Below are positions 19,039 to 28,344 of a stretch of 64,000 bases of DNA, piece after piece (the stretch's first letter is position 1; every line of letters starts with the position of its first letter). This DNA is from Campylobacter jejuni (lineage in GTDB: Bacteria > Campylobacterota > Campylobacteria > Campylobacterales > Campylobacteraceae), in contig NZ_LN831025.1 in NCBI RefSeq assembly GCF_001457695.1, positions 248,001 to 312,000 on the forward strand, in the 5' to 3' direction. The notes beneath the pieces were generated by a model. That model did no database searches and was not told where the DNA came from. It saw only the letters and a list, made by a program, of their open reading frames with translations. Made by a program: the position numbers and the translations under genes.

Positions 19039-20952
19039 TTAATACACCATTTTCAAGCGTTCTTTTAAAAAGCTTTCAAGATTTAAATAATCTTCTAAAT
19101 TTATATCATCATATCCATTAATGTACACATTTTCATTTTGTGTTTTTCTTAAAAATTCTAAAACTTCATCATCGCAATTTACTATATAAAAACAATCTTC
19201 GCACTCATAAAGTTTATCTTTTAAAATCATTTTTAAGTCTTTGTCTAAAGTCTTACCATTTAGCAAGGCTAAATTTAAAGCTTTCTCATAAGGGCTTAAA
19301 TTTTCATGATATTTTAAATTTAAAGTGTTTAATTCATCTTTTGTTAGTTCTGGTTTTTCTACAAGAGAAAATACTTTAAAGCCTAAATCTAAATTTTTAT
19401 CCACATTTTCTTTTAAAATTTTCTCACCCGCTCTTTTAACTCTTTCTATGGTTATATCGCTAATAACTGGGTTTTCGCTTCCTAGTTCATTTTTACAAAA
19501 ATCATAAGCGATTTTGCTTTTATTCTCATCAATTTTTTCATCAAGTTGCACTAGAATAAATTTACGATTTCCATTATCTTCCGCGTTGAGTTCCATTACT
19601 GCTTGTGCTGTCGTGCCACTACCTGCAAAAAAGTCTAGGATAATATCATCGTTTTTAGTAACATTTTTTATAAATTTTTTAATTAATTTTGAAGGTTTTG
19701 AATAGTTAAAAATCGGGAGTTCAAAAATTTTTTTAATCTCTTCTGCAGCATCATTATTTGTATAAACATCCTCTTCTATTTTTTTGCTTAATAAATTTCG
19801 CATAGGACGGAAGGGGATGTCTTTGCCAAAATTTTTATAAAATATAGGTTTCATTCCTTTTATAGATTTAATTTCAATTTTTCCACCTTGTTTTATCTCA
19901 TCATCAATTTTTTGTTGAGACCAGCAAAATCTACCTTTAATTTGAATATCATCTTTAGCAATTCCATTTGTTATCTCTACATCTTTTAAAATTTCTATAT
20001 TAAATTGTTTTGATCCATACTCACCCCTTTTTAATAAACCATTAAATTTTCCATTTTCAAATATACAAAAATTTTTATCTAAAATTCTTTCACTTACATT
20101 AGATGATTTTATAATTAACTCTCTATGACCTTTTGGATCAATAAGTGCATCTCTTGTACCTTCAAAAGTTTCACTTTTTCTATAAATTAAAATATATTCA
20201 ATTAAATCTACAATATTTTTACCTAAAAATGAAGCATTATCTTTTTTATGCCAAACAATATTTGCCACAAAATTCTCTTCCCCAAAAATCTCATCACAAA
20301 GAATCTTTAAATTTGCTTGTTCATTATCATCAATGCTTATAAATATCACTCCATCTTCTCTTAGTAAATCTCTAGCAAGTTTAAGGCGTGGTAGCATAAA
20401 GCCAAGCCATGCACTATGACTTCTGTCGCCTTTAGCATTGATAAAGAAATTTAAAATTTCACTTCTGATTTCTTCACCTTCTTCTGTGATTTCTAAAAGT
20501 CCAACTTCTATTAAAAGTTTTTTATGCTCTTTTACAAAATCATCATTATAAATAAATTTATCATTTTTAGTATTGTAAGGCGGATCGATATAAATCATTT
20601 TTATTTTTTCATAGTAAGCGGATTTTAAAAGTTTTAAGGCATGAAGATTATCCCCTTTTATGATAGCATTTTTAGTGCTTTGGCTATCTTTGCTTAAACT
20701 CTTATGAAATTTTAATTCTTTAGTATTTGGAGTATCGTAAAGAGCATTTGCTAAAGCTTTGCCTGTGAAACTTAACTCATAACCTCTAATTTCTTTATTA
20801 TTTAAGCCTAAAAGCATAGCAATAGCCTTTAAATCGACTTGTCCATCTTTTATGCTTTGTGGGAAATTTAGCTTTAAATACTCTAAAAGTTCATTTTTAT
20901 TTTCTTTTGTATTGATTAAATTTTCTTTTTTGATTTTATTTATATCAAGCAT
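19039..20952 (-). CDS. mod: Type III R-M methyltransferase, Mod subunit
   Basis: This 637-residue N6-adenine methyltransferase has beta-class motif order: motif IV IDPPYNTKND (122-131), a long central target-recognition region (about 200-420), then the AdoMet motif LDFFAGSGTT around 430-440. Size and order match type III Mod, which alone reads the DNA site and methylates one strand. The ATG overlaps the end of res by 8 bases. I found no long G, C, A/T or tetranucleotide tract of the kind that makes many Campylobacter and Helicobacter mod genes phase-variable. The specificity is unknown. Confidence 0.93.
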   Translation of the reverse strand: MLDINKIKKENLINTKENKNELLEYLKLNFPQSIKDGQVDLKAIAMLLGLNNKEIRGYELSFTGKALANALYDTPNTKELKFHKSLSKDSQSTKNAIIKGDNLHALKLLKSAYYEKIKMIYIDPPYNTKNDKFIYNDDFVKEHKKLLIEVGLLEITEEGEEIRSEILNFFINAKGDRSHSAWLGFMLPRLKLARDLLREDGVIFISIDDNEQANLKILCDEIFGEENFVANIVWHKKDNASFLGKNIVDLIEYILIYRKSETFEGTRDALIDPKGHRELIIKSSNVSERILDKNFCIFENGKFNGLLKRGEYGSKQFNIEILKDVEITNGIAKDDIQIKGRFCWSQQKIDDEIKQGGKIEIKSIKGMKPIFYKNFGKDIPFRPMRNLLSKKIEEDVYTNNDAAEEIKKIFELPIFNYSKPSKLIKKFIKNVTKNDDIILDFFAGSGTTAQAVMELNAEDNGNRKFILVQLDEKIDENKSKIAYDFCKNELGSENPVISDITIERVKRAGEKILKENVDKNLDLGFKVFSLVEKPELTKDELNTLNLKYHENLSPYEKALNLALLNGKTLDKDLKMILKDKLYECEDCFYIVNCDDEVLEFLRKTQNENVYINGYDDINLEDYLNLESFLKERLKMVY

Positions 20953-23809
20953 TATTTTCCTTTAAAACTTCATTGATACAATGAATTAATTTTTGTTTAT
21001 TTATCCTTGTGTTAAAAATAATTTTTATATTTTCATCTTTTAAATTCTCATCTAATTTTTGAAAAAACACTCTAGCATAATCTATCTTTTTTCTTTCATT
21101 TAATGCGATATCGCTTTCTTTATCATAGCCTTTGCTTTCGCATACAAAAAAGATTTTTTTACCCTTTTGATCTTCTAAAAAATAAGCAAAATCAGGTTCA
21201 TAGTTTTTATAAGGTGTAGGGATGCTAAGTTTTGGTAATTTGGCAAAAACTTTTATCGTTTTAGTTTCGATAATTTCATGATTTTCTTTGATGATTTCTT
21301 TTTCTATATTAGAATCATAAATCACACTTTCATAAAGATAATTTTTAGCCGGTTCTTCATCATCTTTGTAACGCCCTAATTTTTGCATAGCGATACTTTC
21401 TTTAAATTCACCATTTTCTATCAAATTTTCATAAGAATTTGAAAAAGCATGAAGAGAAAATTCATAATTTATAGAGTGTAATAAACTATGATGAATTTTA
21501 TCTTTGATGATGTTTTTTAGGCTATTAAAAGCTTTTTTTGGAGAGTTTTCAAATTTAGTTTTATCAAGTTTTTCATAAATTTTTAGCAAAAATACTAAAG
21601 GAAATTTTTTATCTTTACTGAAATTTAAAAGCAAATTTTGTATTTCTTGGTAAAGGCTTTTTTTATAATCAATTTCTTCCAAGGTTTTAATTTCTTCAGT
21701 GATGATAGAATTTTGCTTAGCGTCAAAAAGTTTTCTTTCATAATACACGCGTTCTTTTTCTATATTTAAAGCATTAAAAGCTAGTATAACTTCATCTATA
21801 ATATTTTGTTCGTTTATGTTTTGATAAATTATTTGTGCTTTTTTATTAATTTTTTCCCAAAGCTCTTTAAAATCTTTGGCTAAATGCGTTCTTATTTTGA
21901 CTTTATTATCTTGATTTTTAGCATCGATGATTTGCTTATGCGTGTTGTTTGAATTTTCTTTAAATATATTTAAGAATTTATCAAATTTATCGCCTAAAAG
22001 TTCTTTAAACTCTTCATTATCCTTTATACTTTCATATATAGGAGATAAGATTTTATAATTATTTTGTTCTTCGTTAAAAGAAATTAATTTTGATTTTTTT
22101 AAAAGATAAATTAAATCACTAGCTAAATCTACATTGAGTAAATTCTCAAGAAAGTTTTTTTCTAGTGTTTGACTATCAAATCTAAAACTAGAATCTAAAA
22201 CTTCTTTTTGCAAATTTTCTATATAATCAACTTCTCTTGCACTCACTAAAATATCAAGATAATTAATATCATAAAATTGATTGTCATCAAAATCTAAATA
22301 ATTATGCGTAATTCTCTTACCTTTATCATTGACACAAAGCCTTAAGCCACGCCCCACTTGTTGATGAATGCTAATTTGCGAAGATGAATTTGAAAGTTTG
22401 GTTAAAGTAAAAATATTTGGATTATCCCAGCCTTCTTGCAAAGCCCAAACGCTGAAAATAAAACGCAAAGAAGTATCAAAAGAAAGTAATTTTTCTTTTT
22501 CTTCTAAAATAAGCTTTACTCCATTAGCTTCTTTTTCATCAGGACTTCCTTTATCACCACTAAAATAGCCTTGATGAACTCTTAAATTTCCTGCTTCATC
22601 AAAGTCTTTTTCTAAATATTCTTTGTATCGAACATCTAAATTTAGCTTTAAAATTTCCTTGCGTTTTTCTTTGTAAAGTTCTTCAAAAGTATTTTTAATA
22701 AAAGGACTTTCGCCCCTAAAATCTGTGATGTTCGAGATAAAAAACAAACTTAAAGCTTTGATACCTTTTTTAAAAAGTTTTTCTTCCTTTTCAAAATGCA
22801 AGTCAATCGCTTTTTTTAAAAGTTCTTTAATTTCATCATTGTTTAAAACATAACTTTCTTTTTTCTCGATAATAGTTTCATCATTAAAATAAGCTTTATT
22901 ATCCTTTACTTGCGTTAAAATGGCATTATTTAAAAGAGAAAAACTATCTTGTAACTTTATTGTTTCTTCTCTTTCTATGCCATTTAAAGTATAGGTAAAA
23001 ATTGCTTTTTTATTTTTATACTCTTTAAGAAAAATATTGTTTGTATTTGCTCCTAAAGTATGTACTTTGACTTGTTTTACAAGATATTCTTTAAAAGCAG
23101 ATATAGAATCAAGACAATAGATCATATTGCTAAGTTCATAATCTTTTTCTTTTGGAAAAGTCGCCCCAAAGCGAAAATAAAGTGAATTTATTTTTGAAAA
23201 ATATTCATTAAAAGCCTTTCCTTTAAGTAAATGAGGCTCATCAATAATACTAATAGGTTTTAAATCTATGATATTTTCAAAAACGCTTTTGAATTCAGAT
23301 AAACTTTTAAATAAACTTTCATTTTGTTGATTAAGCAAATTGGTTTTTTTATCAATAGCACTATTCGTTAGAACTAGTATTGAAAGCTCATTTTTATTGC
23401 TAATATAGTGATTGATAATAGCATTTTGACTTTTGCTATCTGAATAATAATAAGCCTTTAAATATTTTTGATATTCAGAATAAAAATAAGTTTTCGTAAG
23501 TTCTATATTTTGCCTTACGCTTTCTAAAATTGCTTTTCTTGGAACAAAGATAATAAATTTATTTTGTTTATAAATTTTGTGAAGTTCAAAAATTAAATTT
23601 AAATAAGTAAAAGTTTTGCCCGTGCCTGTTTCCATTAAAATATCTAAATTTAATTTATCGCTTATATTTTGCATTGGCAAAAAAGTGCTTTTATAGAATT
23701 CTTTTAAGCACTCTTTTAAATTATCTTGTCTTTTGAAATCAAAATTCTTTAAAAGTGTGATAATATTATCTATGCACTTAACTTGATACTCTTGTTTTTC
23801 AAAAATCAT
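20945..23809 (-). CDS. res: Type III R-M endonuclease/helicase, Res subunit
   Basis: This 954-residue protein combines an SF2 helicase and a nuclease. Walker A LMETGTGKTF is at 58-67, motif II IIDEPH near 200 and motif VI QQVGRGLRL near 480. A C-terminal PD-(D/E)xK site is visible as YEPDFAYF followed by FVCESKGY near 890-910. Res translocates with Mod and cuts when two unmodified sites meet head to head. All motifs are intact, so the enzyme is probably active. It is the first gene of the island; GGAAAATGTGA precedes its ATG. Confidence 0.93.
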   Translation of the reverse strand: MIFEKQEYQVKCIDNIITLLKNFDFKRQDNLKECLKEFYKSTFLPMQNISDKLNLDILMETGTGKTFTYLNLIFELHKIYKQNKFIIFVPRKAILESVRQNIELTKTYFYSEYQKYLKAYYYSDSKSQNAIINHYISNKNELSILVLTNSAIDKKTNLLNQQNESLFKSLSEFKSVFENIIDLKPISIIDEPHLLKGKAFNEYFSKINSLYFRFGATFPKEKDYELSNMIYCLDSISAFKEYLVKQVKVHTLGANTNNIFLKEYKNKKAIFTYTLNGIEREETIKLQDSFSLLNNAILTQVKDNKAYFNDETIIEKKESYVLNNDEIKELLKKAIDLHFEKEEKLFKKGIKALSLFFISNITDFRGESPFIKNTFEELYKEKRKEILKLNLDVRYKEYLEKDFDEAGNLRVHQGYFSGDKGSPDEKEANGVKLILEEKEKLLSFDTSLRFIFSVWALQEGWDNPNIFTLTKLSNSSSQISIHQQVGRGLRLCVNDKGKRITHNYLDFDDNQFYDINYLDILVSAREVDYIENLQKEVLDSSFRFDSQTLEKNFLENLLNVDLASDLIYLLKKSKLISFNEEQNNYKILSPIYESIKDNEEFKELLGDKFDKFLNIFKENSNNTHKQIIDAKNQDNKVKIRTHLAKDFKELWEKINKKAQIIYQNINEQNIIDEVILAFNALNIEKERVYYERKLFDAKQNSIITEEIKTLEEIDYKKSLYQEIQNLLLNFSKDKKFPLVFLLKIYEKLDKTKFENSPKKAFNSLKNIIKDKIHHSLLHSINYEFSLHAFSNSYENLIENGEFKESIAMQKLGRYKDDEEPAKNYLYESVIYDSNIEKEIIKENHEIIETKTIKVFAKLPKLSIPTPYKNYEPDFAYFLEDQKGKKIFFVCESKGYDKESDIALNERKKIDYARVFFQKLDENLKDENIKIIFNTRINKQKLIHCINEVLKENNA

Positions 23810-23837
23810 TCACATTTTCCGATAAAATATTTTAAAC

Positions 23838-23843
23838 ATTTTA
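23838..23843 (-). promoter_or_regulatory. Possible -10 element for the res operon
   Basis: On the minus strand TAAAAT, preceded by aaga, sits about 30 bases upstream of the res ATG. It is the best sigma-70-like hexamer in the short gap after the peb3 remnant. Support is position and sequence only. Confidence 0.4.
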
Positions 23844-23879
23844 TCTTATTTTGGCTTAATTAAAAGAAGTTATGGAAGA

Positions 23880-23901
23880 ATACACGCTAAAAAGCGTGTA
23901 T
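23880..23901 (-). terminator. Hairpin after peb3
   Basis: A perfect 9-bp inverted repeat (ATACACGCT / AGCGTGTAT) with loop AAAA lies directly downstream of the peb3 stop. On the minus strand the following bases (TTCTTCC) are only moderately T-rich, so it may be a partial terminator. It separates the old peb3 unit from the island genes. Confidence 0.6.
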
Positions 23902-23907
23902 GAAGGT

Positions 23908-24675
23908 TTATTCTCTCCAGCCGTATTTTTTAAAAATTTCTTTAGCTTCCTTAGAACTTAAATAAGCAATAAAATCTTGTGTTTCTTTGCTCGCACCTTC
24001 CTTGGCTACCACATTAAAGTTCTATAAACAACCAAGTCTTTTTCTATAGCTACGACAGTTCCTATGTCAGAATTGCTTTTTGATCAGTCAATCCAAGTGA
24101 TCCAAGCATCGGCTTGATCTTGTGCGAAAAGCTTTCTTGCACTTCCACTATTTGGAACAAAAGCTACGATATTGTTTCTAAAATTTTGTATGGTTTTTAT
24201 ATCTTGGGTTCTGCCTATCATATCTTCCTAAACTCCAGTTCCAGAAGTATTGCTCTTTCGAGCACCTTCAGGCACAACGATTCTTACTTTTTTATTGGCC
24301 AAATCTTTTAAACCTTTGATTTTTAAAGGATTGCCTTTTTGAGTAAGTATGATAGCTTCTCTAAAATACAAAGGCTTGATTTTACTCACATTAAAATCTT
24401 TTCCAAAATCACTCGCTATAGCTAAAGCCGATTGATCTGAAGCGCCAAATAAAATATCTGCATCTTTTTTAGCCTTTTCAAACCAAGTCGCTTGAGAGTC
24501 AAAATTTACATTTACTTTAACGCCTGTTTTTTCGCTATATTTGCTTGCCATATCTTTGTAAGGCAGTGTGTGGGTCACCTCGTCCGTAAAGATTTATATC
24601 CGCATTTGCTATACTAAAAGCTAAGGCGCATGCACCAAATAAAGTAATAATTTTTTTAATAGTGTTTCTTTTCAT
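23908..24675 (-). pseudogene. peb3: peb3 (major antigenic peptide / periplasmic adhesin), decayed
   Basis: The coding remnant starts with a signal peptide (KKIITLFGACALAFSIANA) and then follows the PEB3 sequence I remember (NLYG, PHTAL, KYSEKTGVKVNVNF, WFEKAKKDADILFGAS, ending KEIFKKYGWRE). It is broken repeatedly: an extra base near 24558, a Trp-to-TAG change at 24225-24227, a Trp-to-TGA change near 24085 and a lost base near 24020. The phosphate-loop glycines are also altered (GRGDPH for GPGGPH). PEB3 is a glycosylated periplasmic substrate-binding protein and antigen. The longest intact stretch (24228-24578) lacks the signal peptide and C-terminal third. Confidence 0.9.
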
Positions 24676-24749
24676 GATAAATTTTTATTGATTGCAGGTG
24701 AGATTTTAGAACTATATGTTAATAAATAATAAAAATATTATTAAAATCT

Positions 24750-24782
24750 AACTTTTGCTTGGTATTTTTACAAGCAAAAGTT
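24750..24782 (-). terminator. Rho-independent terminator of the glpT remnant
   Basis: A perfect 12-bp stem (AACTTTTGCTTG / CAAGCAAAAGTT, 9-base loop) lies four bases past the glpT stop on the minus strand. It is followed by AGATTTTAATAATATTTTT, which is T-rich as expected for intrinsic termination. Confidence 0.75.
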
Positions 24783-24785
24783 ATG

Positions 24786-26111
24786 TTATTGATACTTCTT
24801 TTGAGCACTAAGGAGCATGATAAGACCAGCATTCCAACTACCATAGTAATCCACAGCCCAACCTATAAGCCTTTGTTCCAAGTGAAGCGCCGACTATATA
24901 ACTCATAAAACCACGAAGTCCTACACAAGATCCTACTGCAAAAGCAGGAACGACTTCCATAGTTTGCACACTTGCTAAAAATTGTGGTATATAGACCAAA
25001 TACCCCGCCATAGCTGCAAAGAAAGTAATCATATAAAGATTATTTGAAGTAAAATATCCAATAATCATAAAGAAAATAATCACTATAGCACCTATAGCAG
25101 GAGGCATTCTATAGCCTTTAAAAATTTTATCTGAAATATATCCTGCAAGTAAAGTAGAAGGTATGGCAGCCCATTCAAAAAGCCAAAAGGCAATACCCAT
25201 TTGTTCTTTATTAAAGCCTTTTGTTTCTAGTAAGTAAATAGGAAGCCAAGAAATAAGCCCAAAACGCACCATATAAACAAAAGTATCCATCCAATCCACA
25301 TACCAAGCATTTTTATTTTTAAGCACATAACGATAAAAAATTTCAAAACTGCTTAAATTTGGACTTTCTACAGTTTTGATTTCTTCTGTTTTAATCCCTC
25401 GCATTTCATTGATTTCAGTAATATCAACCAAACCTTCATTTTTAGACTTCCTTTAACTGCATAAAGCACATAAAGACTAATGATAACTGCACAAACAGCA
25501 GGAACATAAAAATGATTCATGTGCCAATATGTTTCATTAAAATCCGCCATACTCACACCCAATAATGCTGCCAAAGCAAAACCTGAAAGTGAAACTATAG
25601 GAGCAACTATCTCGCCTCCTATATTATGTGAGATATTCCAAACAGCCGTGTAAATTCCCCGCTCTTTTTTTAGGATACCAGTTTGCAAGAGTGATAAAAG
25701 AAGGATCCACTCCCATACCTTGAAAAACCCAAGCGAGATAACAAAACCTACATAAGCGTAAAAAGAATTTGAAAAACCAAGTAAAACATTTACAAGAGCA
25801 CATAAAATAAGACCTAAAGCCATATATTTTTTTGGGATCAGCTTTATCGCTTATAACGCTCATTGCACCTTTGCTAATCCCGTAAGCTATAAGCATTGAG
25901 CCTGTGATTGTTCCGATGTCTGATTTACTGAGATCAAGTTGATTTTGTATAAATGGAGTTGAAAGAGTGATATTATTTCGTACAAGATAATATCCCATAT
26001 ATCCTATAAAACCCCACTTAAACTCCAAGTTCTCATTTTGTAATATCTAGGTAAAATTTCCTCTTTAGGAAATTTAATAGCTTTTGCCTTAGGCTTGAAA
26101 AAATCAAACAT
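24786..26111 (-). pseudogene. glpT: glpT-like glycerol-3-phosphate transporter (MFS), decayed
   Basis: Fragments in all three frames join into one MFS transporter: MFDFFKPKAKA at the start, WGFIGYMGYYLVRNNITLS, MALGLILCALVNVLLGFSN, FQGMGVDPSFITLANWYPKK (the conserved cytoplasmic segment), and C-terminal segments such as WLPIYLLETKGF. At least five frameshifts interrupt it, near 26025, 25825, 25735, 25650-25680, 25440 and 24850. GlpT exchanges glycerol-3-phosphate for phosphate. This gene is also annotated as broken in NCTC 11168 (from memory), so the decay is old and shared. Confidence 0.9.
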
Positions 26112-26255
26112 ATTTAAACCCTCCTTACTAACTTTATATTTTTATAGTTTAAATAATATTAATCGATATAAAATAAAAAAATAATTAAAAATAATACGAA
26201 ATTTATATAATTTAAAATTAAAATTTTTATACTATGAAGCTTTAAAAAAATATGT

Positions 26256-26261
26256 TAAAAT
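26256..26261 (+). promoter_or_regulatory. -10 element of the surE promoter
   Basis: TAAAAT with an upstream TG (tatgttaaaat) lies 29 bases before the surE ATG, giving an extended -10 in the usual Campylobacter style. The gap 26112-26289 otherwise holds only AT-rich sequence shared with the glpT upstream region. Confidence 0.5.
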
Positions 26262-26289
26262 CCAAATTTTATCTTTTGTAAGGAAGACA

Positions 26290-27066
26290 ATGAAAGAAAT
26301 TCTTATTACTAATGACGATGGCTATGAAAGCGAAGGACTTAAAAAACTCATTAAGATGTTAAAAAAAGAATTTAAAGCCAAGATCACCATAGTAGCTCCC
26401 GCTAGTGAAAAATCAGCTTGTTCACACTCCATAACCCTAACCAAACCTTTGCGTTTTGTTAAAGTAGGAAAAAGATTTTACAAACTTGATGATGGCACGC
26501 CAGCAGATTGTGTTTATCTTGCACTTCACGCACTTTATAAAACACGCTTGCCCGATCTTGTAATCAGTGGAATAAACAAAGGAGCAAATGTAGGCGAAGA
26601 TATTACCTATTCAGGAACTTGTGCAGGAGCTATGGAGGCGGTTTTACAAGGAATTCCTGCTATCGCTCTTTCTCAATTTTATAAAAAAAGCGAAAAAGAA
26701 CTAGACTATAAAAATGCTTTAAAAATTACCAAAAAAATCATTCAAAATATTTTTGATAAAGGTTTTCCTTTGAAAAAAAAAGAATTTTTAAATATCAATT
26801 TTCCTGCAAAATCAAAAATCAAAGGTATTAAAATTTGTAAAGCAGGCAAAAGGGTTTATAATTTTAAAGCCCACTCAAATGTCAATCCACGAGGAGTTGA
26901 GTATTATTGGCTTGCAGCGGCGAATTTAGACTTTGAAGATGAGAAAAATAGCGATATTGCCTTACTTAAAAAAGGCTACGCTACAATAACCCCTATAATG
27001 CTGGATCTTACAGCTTATGAAAGAATGAAAAAAGTTAAAAAATGGTTAAAGGCAAATGATGAATGA
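26290..27066 (+). CDS. surE: SurE, 5'/3'-nucleotidase
   Basis: This 258-residue protein begins KEILITNDDGYESEGL, the SurE metal site (D9, D10), with APASEKSACSHSIT near 38-51 and VISGINKGANVGEDITYSGT near 93-112. SurE dephosphorylates nucleoside monophosphates and is linked to stress survival. It follows AAGGAAGAC by a few bases. The next gene starts 11 bases before its stop, implying co-expression. Confidence 0.95.
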   Translation: MKEILITNDDGYESEGLKKLIKMLKKEFKAKITIVAPASEKSACSHSITLTKPLRFVKVGKRFYKLDDGTPADCVYLALHALYKTRLPDLVISGINKGANVGEDITYSGTCAGAMEAVLQGIPAIALSQFYKKSEKELDYKNALKITKKIIQNIFDKGFPLKKKEFLNINFPAKSKIKGIKICKAGKRVYNFKAHSNVNPRGVEYYWLAAANLDFEDEKNSDIALLKKGYATITPIMLDLTAYERMKKVKKWLKANDE

Positions 27067-27715
27067 TAGATTTACACGTATAAAATGGCTAGTTGGAGAA
27101 GAAAAATTTCAAAAAATTTCACAAACAAAAGTTTTGGTTTGCGGACTTGGTGGAGTGGGTGGAATTTGCGTTGATGCGCTTTATCGTAGTGGTTTTAAAA
27201 ACCTTACTTTAATCGATGCGGATAAATTTGAAATCACTAATCAAAATCGCCAAATTCATAGCGAAAATATAGGCGAAGAAAAGGCTAAAGTATTTGAAAG
27301 AATTTATAAGGCTAAAGGTATAGTCAGCAAAATCGATGAAGATTTTTTAAAAAATTTTGATTTAAGCGAGTTTGATCTTATCATAGATGCCATTGATGAT
27401 ATCCCTGCAAAAGTAGCTTTGGCTCATCTTATAGATTTTAAAAAACAAATTTTTATCTCTTCAACAGGTGGAGCTAGAAAGCTTGATCCAACACGCATTA
27501 AAACTACAAGTATTTTTAAAACTCACGGCGATGCTTTAGCGAAAAAATTTCGTTATGAGCTTAGAAAATCAGGCTTTAATGGAAATTTTGATGTAGTTTT
27601 TTCTGATGAAGAAGCACATTGTAAAGATTTAGGTTCTTTTATGGGTGTAACGGCTTCTTTTGGTTTAGCTTTGGCAAGTTTAGCAATGAGAAAAATACTC
27701 GATAAGAAGAGTTGA
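27056..27715 (+). CDS. TcdA/YgdL-like E1 enzyme (ThiF/HesA/MoeB fold)
   Basis: This 219-residue protein has the nucleotide loop CGLGGVGGICVDAL near 28-41, the Asp/Arg loop LIDADKFEITNQNRQIH and IIDAIDDIPAK. The later SSTGGARKLDPTRIK and the absence of the Cys-x-x-Cys zinc pairs of MoeB point to the TcdA subgroup, which cyclises t6A on tRNA using ATP. It starts with tandem ATGs (27056, 27059), the first overlapping surE by 11 bases. Confidence 0.8.
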   Translation: MMNDRFTRIKWLVGEEKFQKISQTKVLVCGLGGVGGICVDALYRSGFKNLTLIDADKFEITNQNRQIHSENIGEEKAKVFERIYKAKGIVSKIDEDFLKNFDLSEFDLIIDAIDDIPAKVALAHLIDFKKQIFISSTGGARKLDPTRIKTTSIFKTHGDALAKKFRYELRKSGFNGNFDVVFSDEEAHCKDLGSFMGVTASFGLALASLAMRKILDKKS

Positions 27716-27758
27716 ATTTCAAGATTTAATCCCTTGCATAAAACTTTTCAAAGAAAGT

Positions 27759-28148
27759 GTGAGTAAGCTTTGCGTTAAAGAATACACTCAAGATCAAATC
27801 GAAGCTTGGATTAAGATAGATAAGAAAAAATGGGAAGAAAAATTCATAAAAGATTTTATTTATATCTATGAAAAACAAGGAGAAATTGCAAGTTTTATAA
27901 GTTTAAAAGAAGATGAGAAAATGCTTGATTTGCTTTTTACTCACCCTAAATTTACAAGACTTGGTTTGGCTAAAGAGTTGCTTGATTTTGTGTTAAAAAA
28001 ATACTCTTACAAAGAACTTTATGTTTTTGCTTCTTTAAGCGTAAAACCCTTCTTTTTAAAAAATGGCTTTGAGGTTATTAGAGAAAATGAAGTCTCAAAA
28101 GAAGGGCAAATTTTAAAAAACTTTTTAATGAGAAAAGGAAATTTATGA
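27759..28148 (+). CDS. GNAT-family N-acetyltransferase, start uncertain
   Basis: The 129-residue reading from GTG 27759 covers most of a GNAT domain, with acetyl-CoA loop THPKFTRLGLAKELLDFVL near 68-86 and LKNGFEVIRE near the end. The frame continues upstream to 27690 and there reads IRRVEFQDLIPCIKLFKESV, which looks like the typical first strand and helix of GNATs. Yet it holds no ATG, GTG or TTG between the stop at 27687 and 27759, only ATA (27702), ATC (27729) and ATA (27738). So either ATA is used or the start was lost. The substrate is unknown. Confidence 0.65.
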   Translation: MSKLCVKEYTQDQIEAWIKIDKKKWEEKFIKDFIYIYEKQGEIASFISLKEDEKMLDLLFTHPKFTRLGLAKELLDFVLKKYSYKELYVFASLSVKPFFLKNGFEVIRENEVSKEGQILKNFLMRKGNL

Positions 28149-28224
28149 AAATTATCTTAATTTTATAAATTTTAGATTTTATTTTTTCAGGAAAAATTAA
28201 AAATATTAAAATAAGAGAAGGGTT

Positions 28225-28241
28225 GCTAGAAAATATCTAGC
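28225..28241. terminator. Small hairpin after the GNAT gene
   Basis: A perfect 6-bp inverted repeat (GCTAGA / TCTAGC, loop AAATA) lies in the 196-base gap between the GNAT gene and the CPBP remnant. There is no clear T tract, so termination is only a possibility. The rest of this gap shows no gene. Confidence 0.35.
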
Positions 28242-28344
28242 GATTAGTGGTTAAAATATTATAAAGAACTGTTTAGCGATAAAATGCAATAGTAACTTTA
28301 AAGAAAAATAGATATACTATAAAAAAAGGAGGTTTTTTGGATAT

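Noticed and set aside
19039-20952. Phase variation of mod
   Set aside because: I looked for homopolymer G/C runs and tandem tetra- or pentanucleotides and found none; only ordinary A and T runs of this AT-rich DNA.
24228-24578. The intact internal stretch of peb3 as a separate small protein
   Set aside because: It has no ribosome site or signal peptide and aligns to the middle of PEB3, so it is part of the pseudogene.
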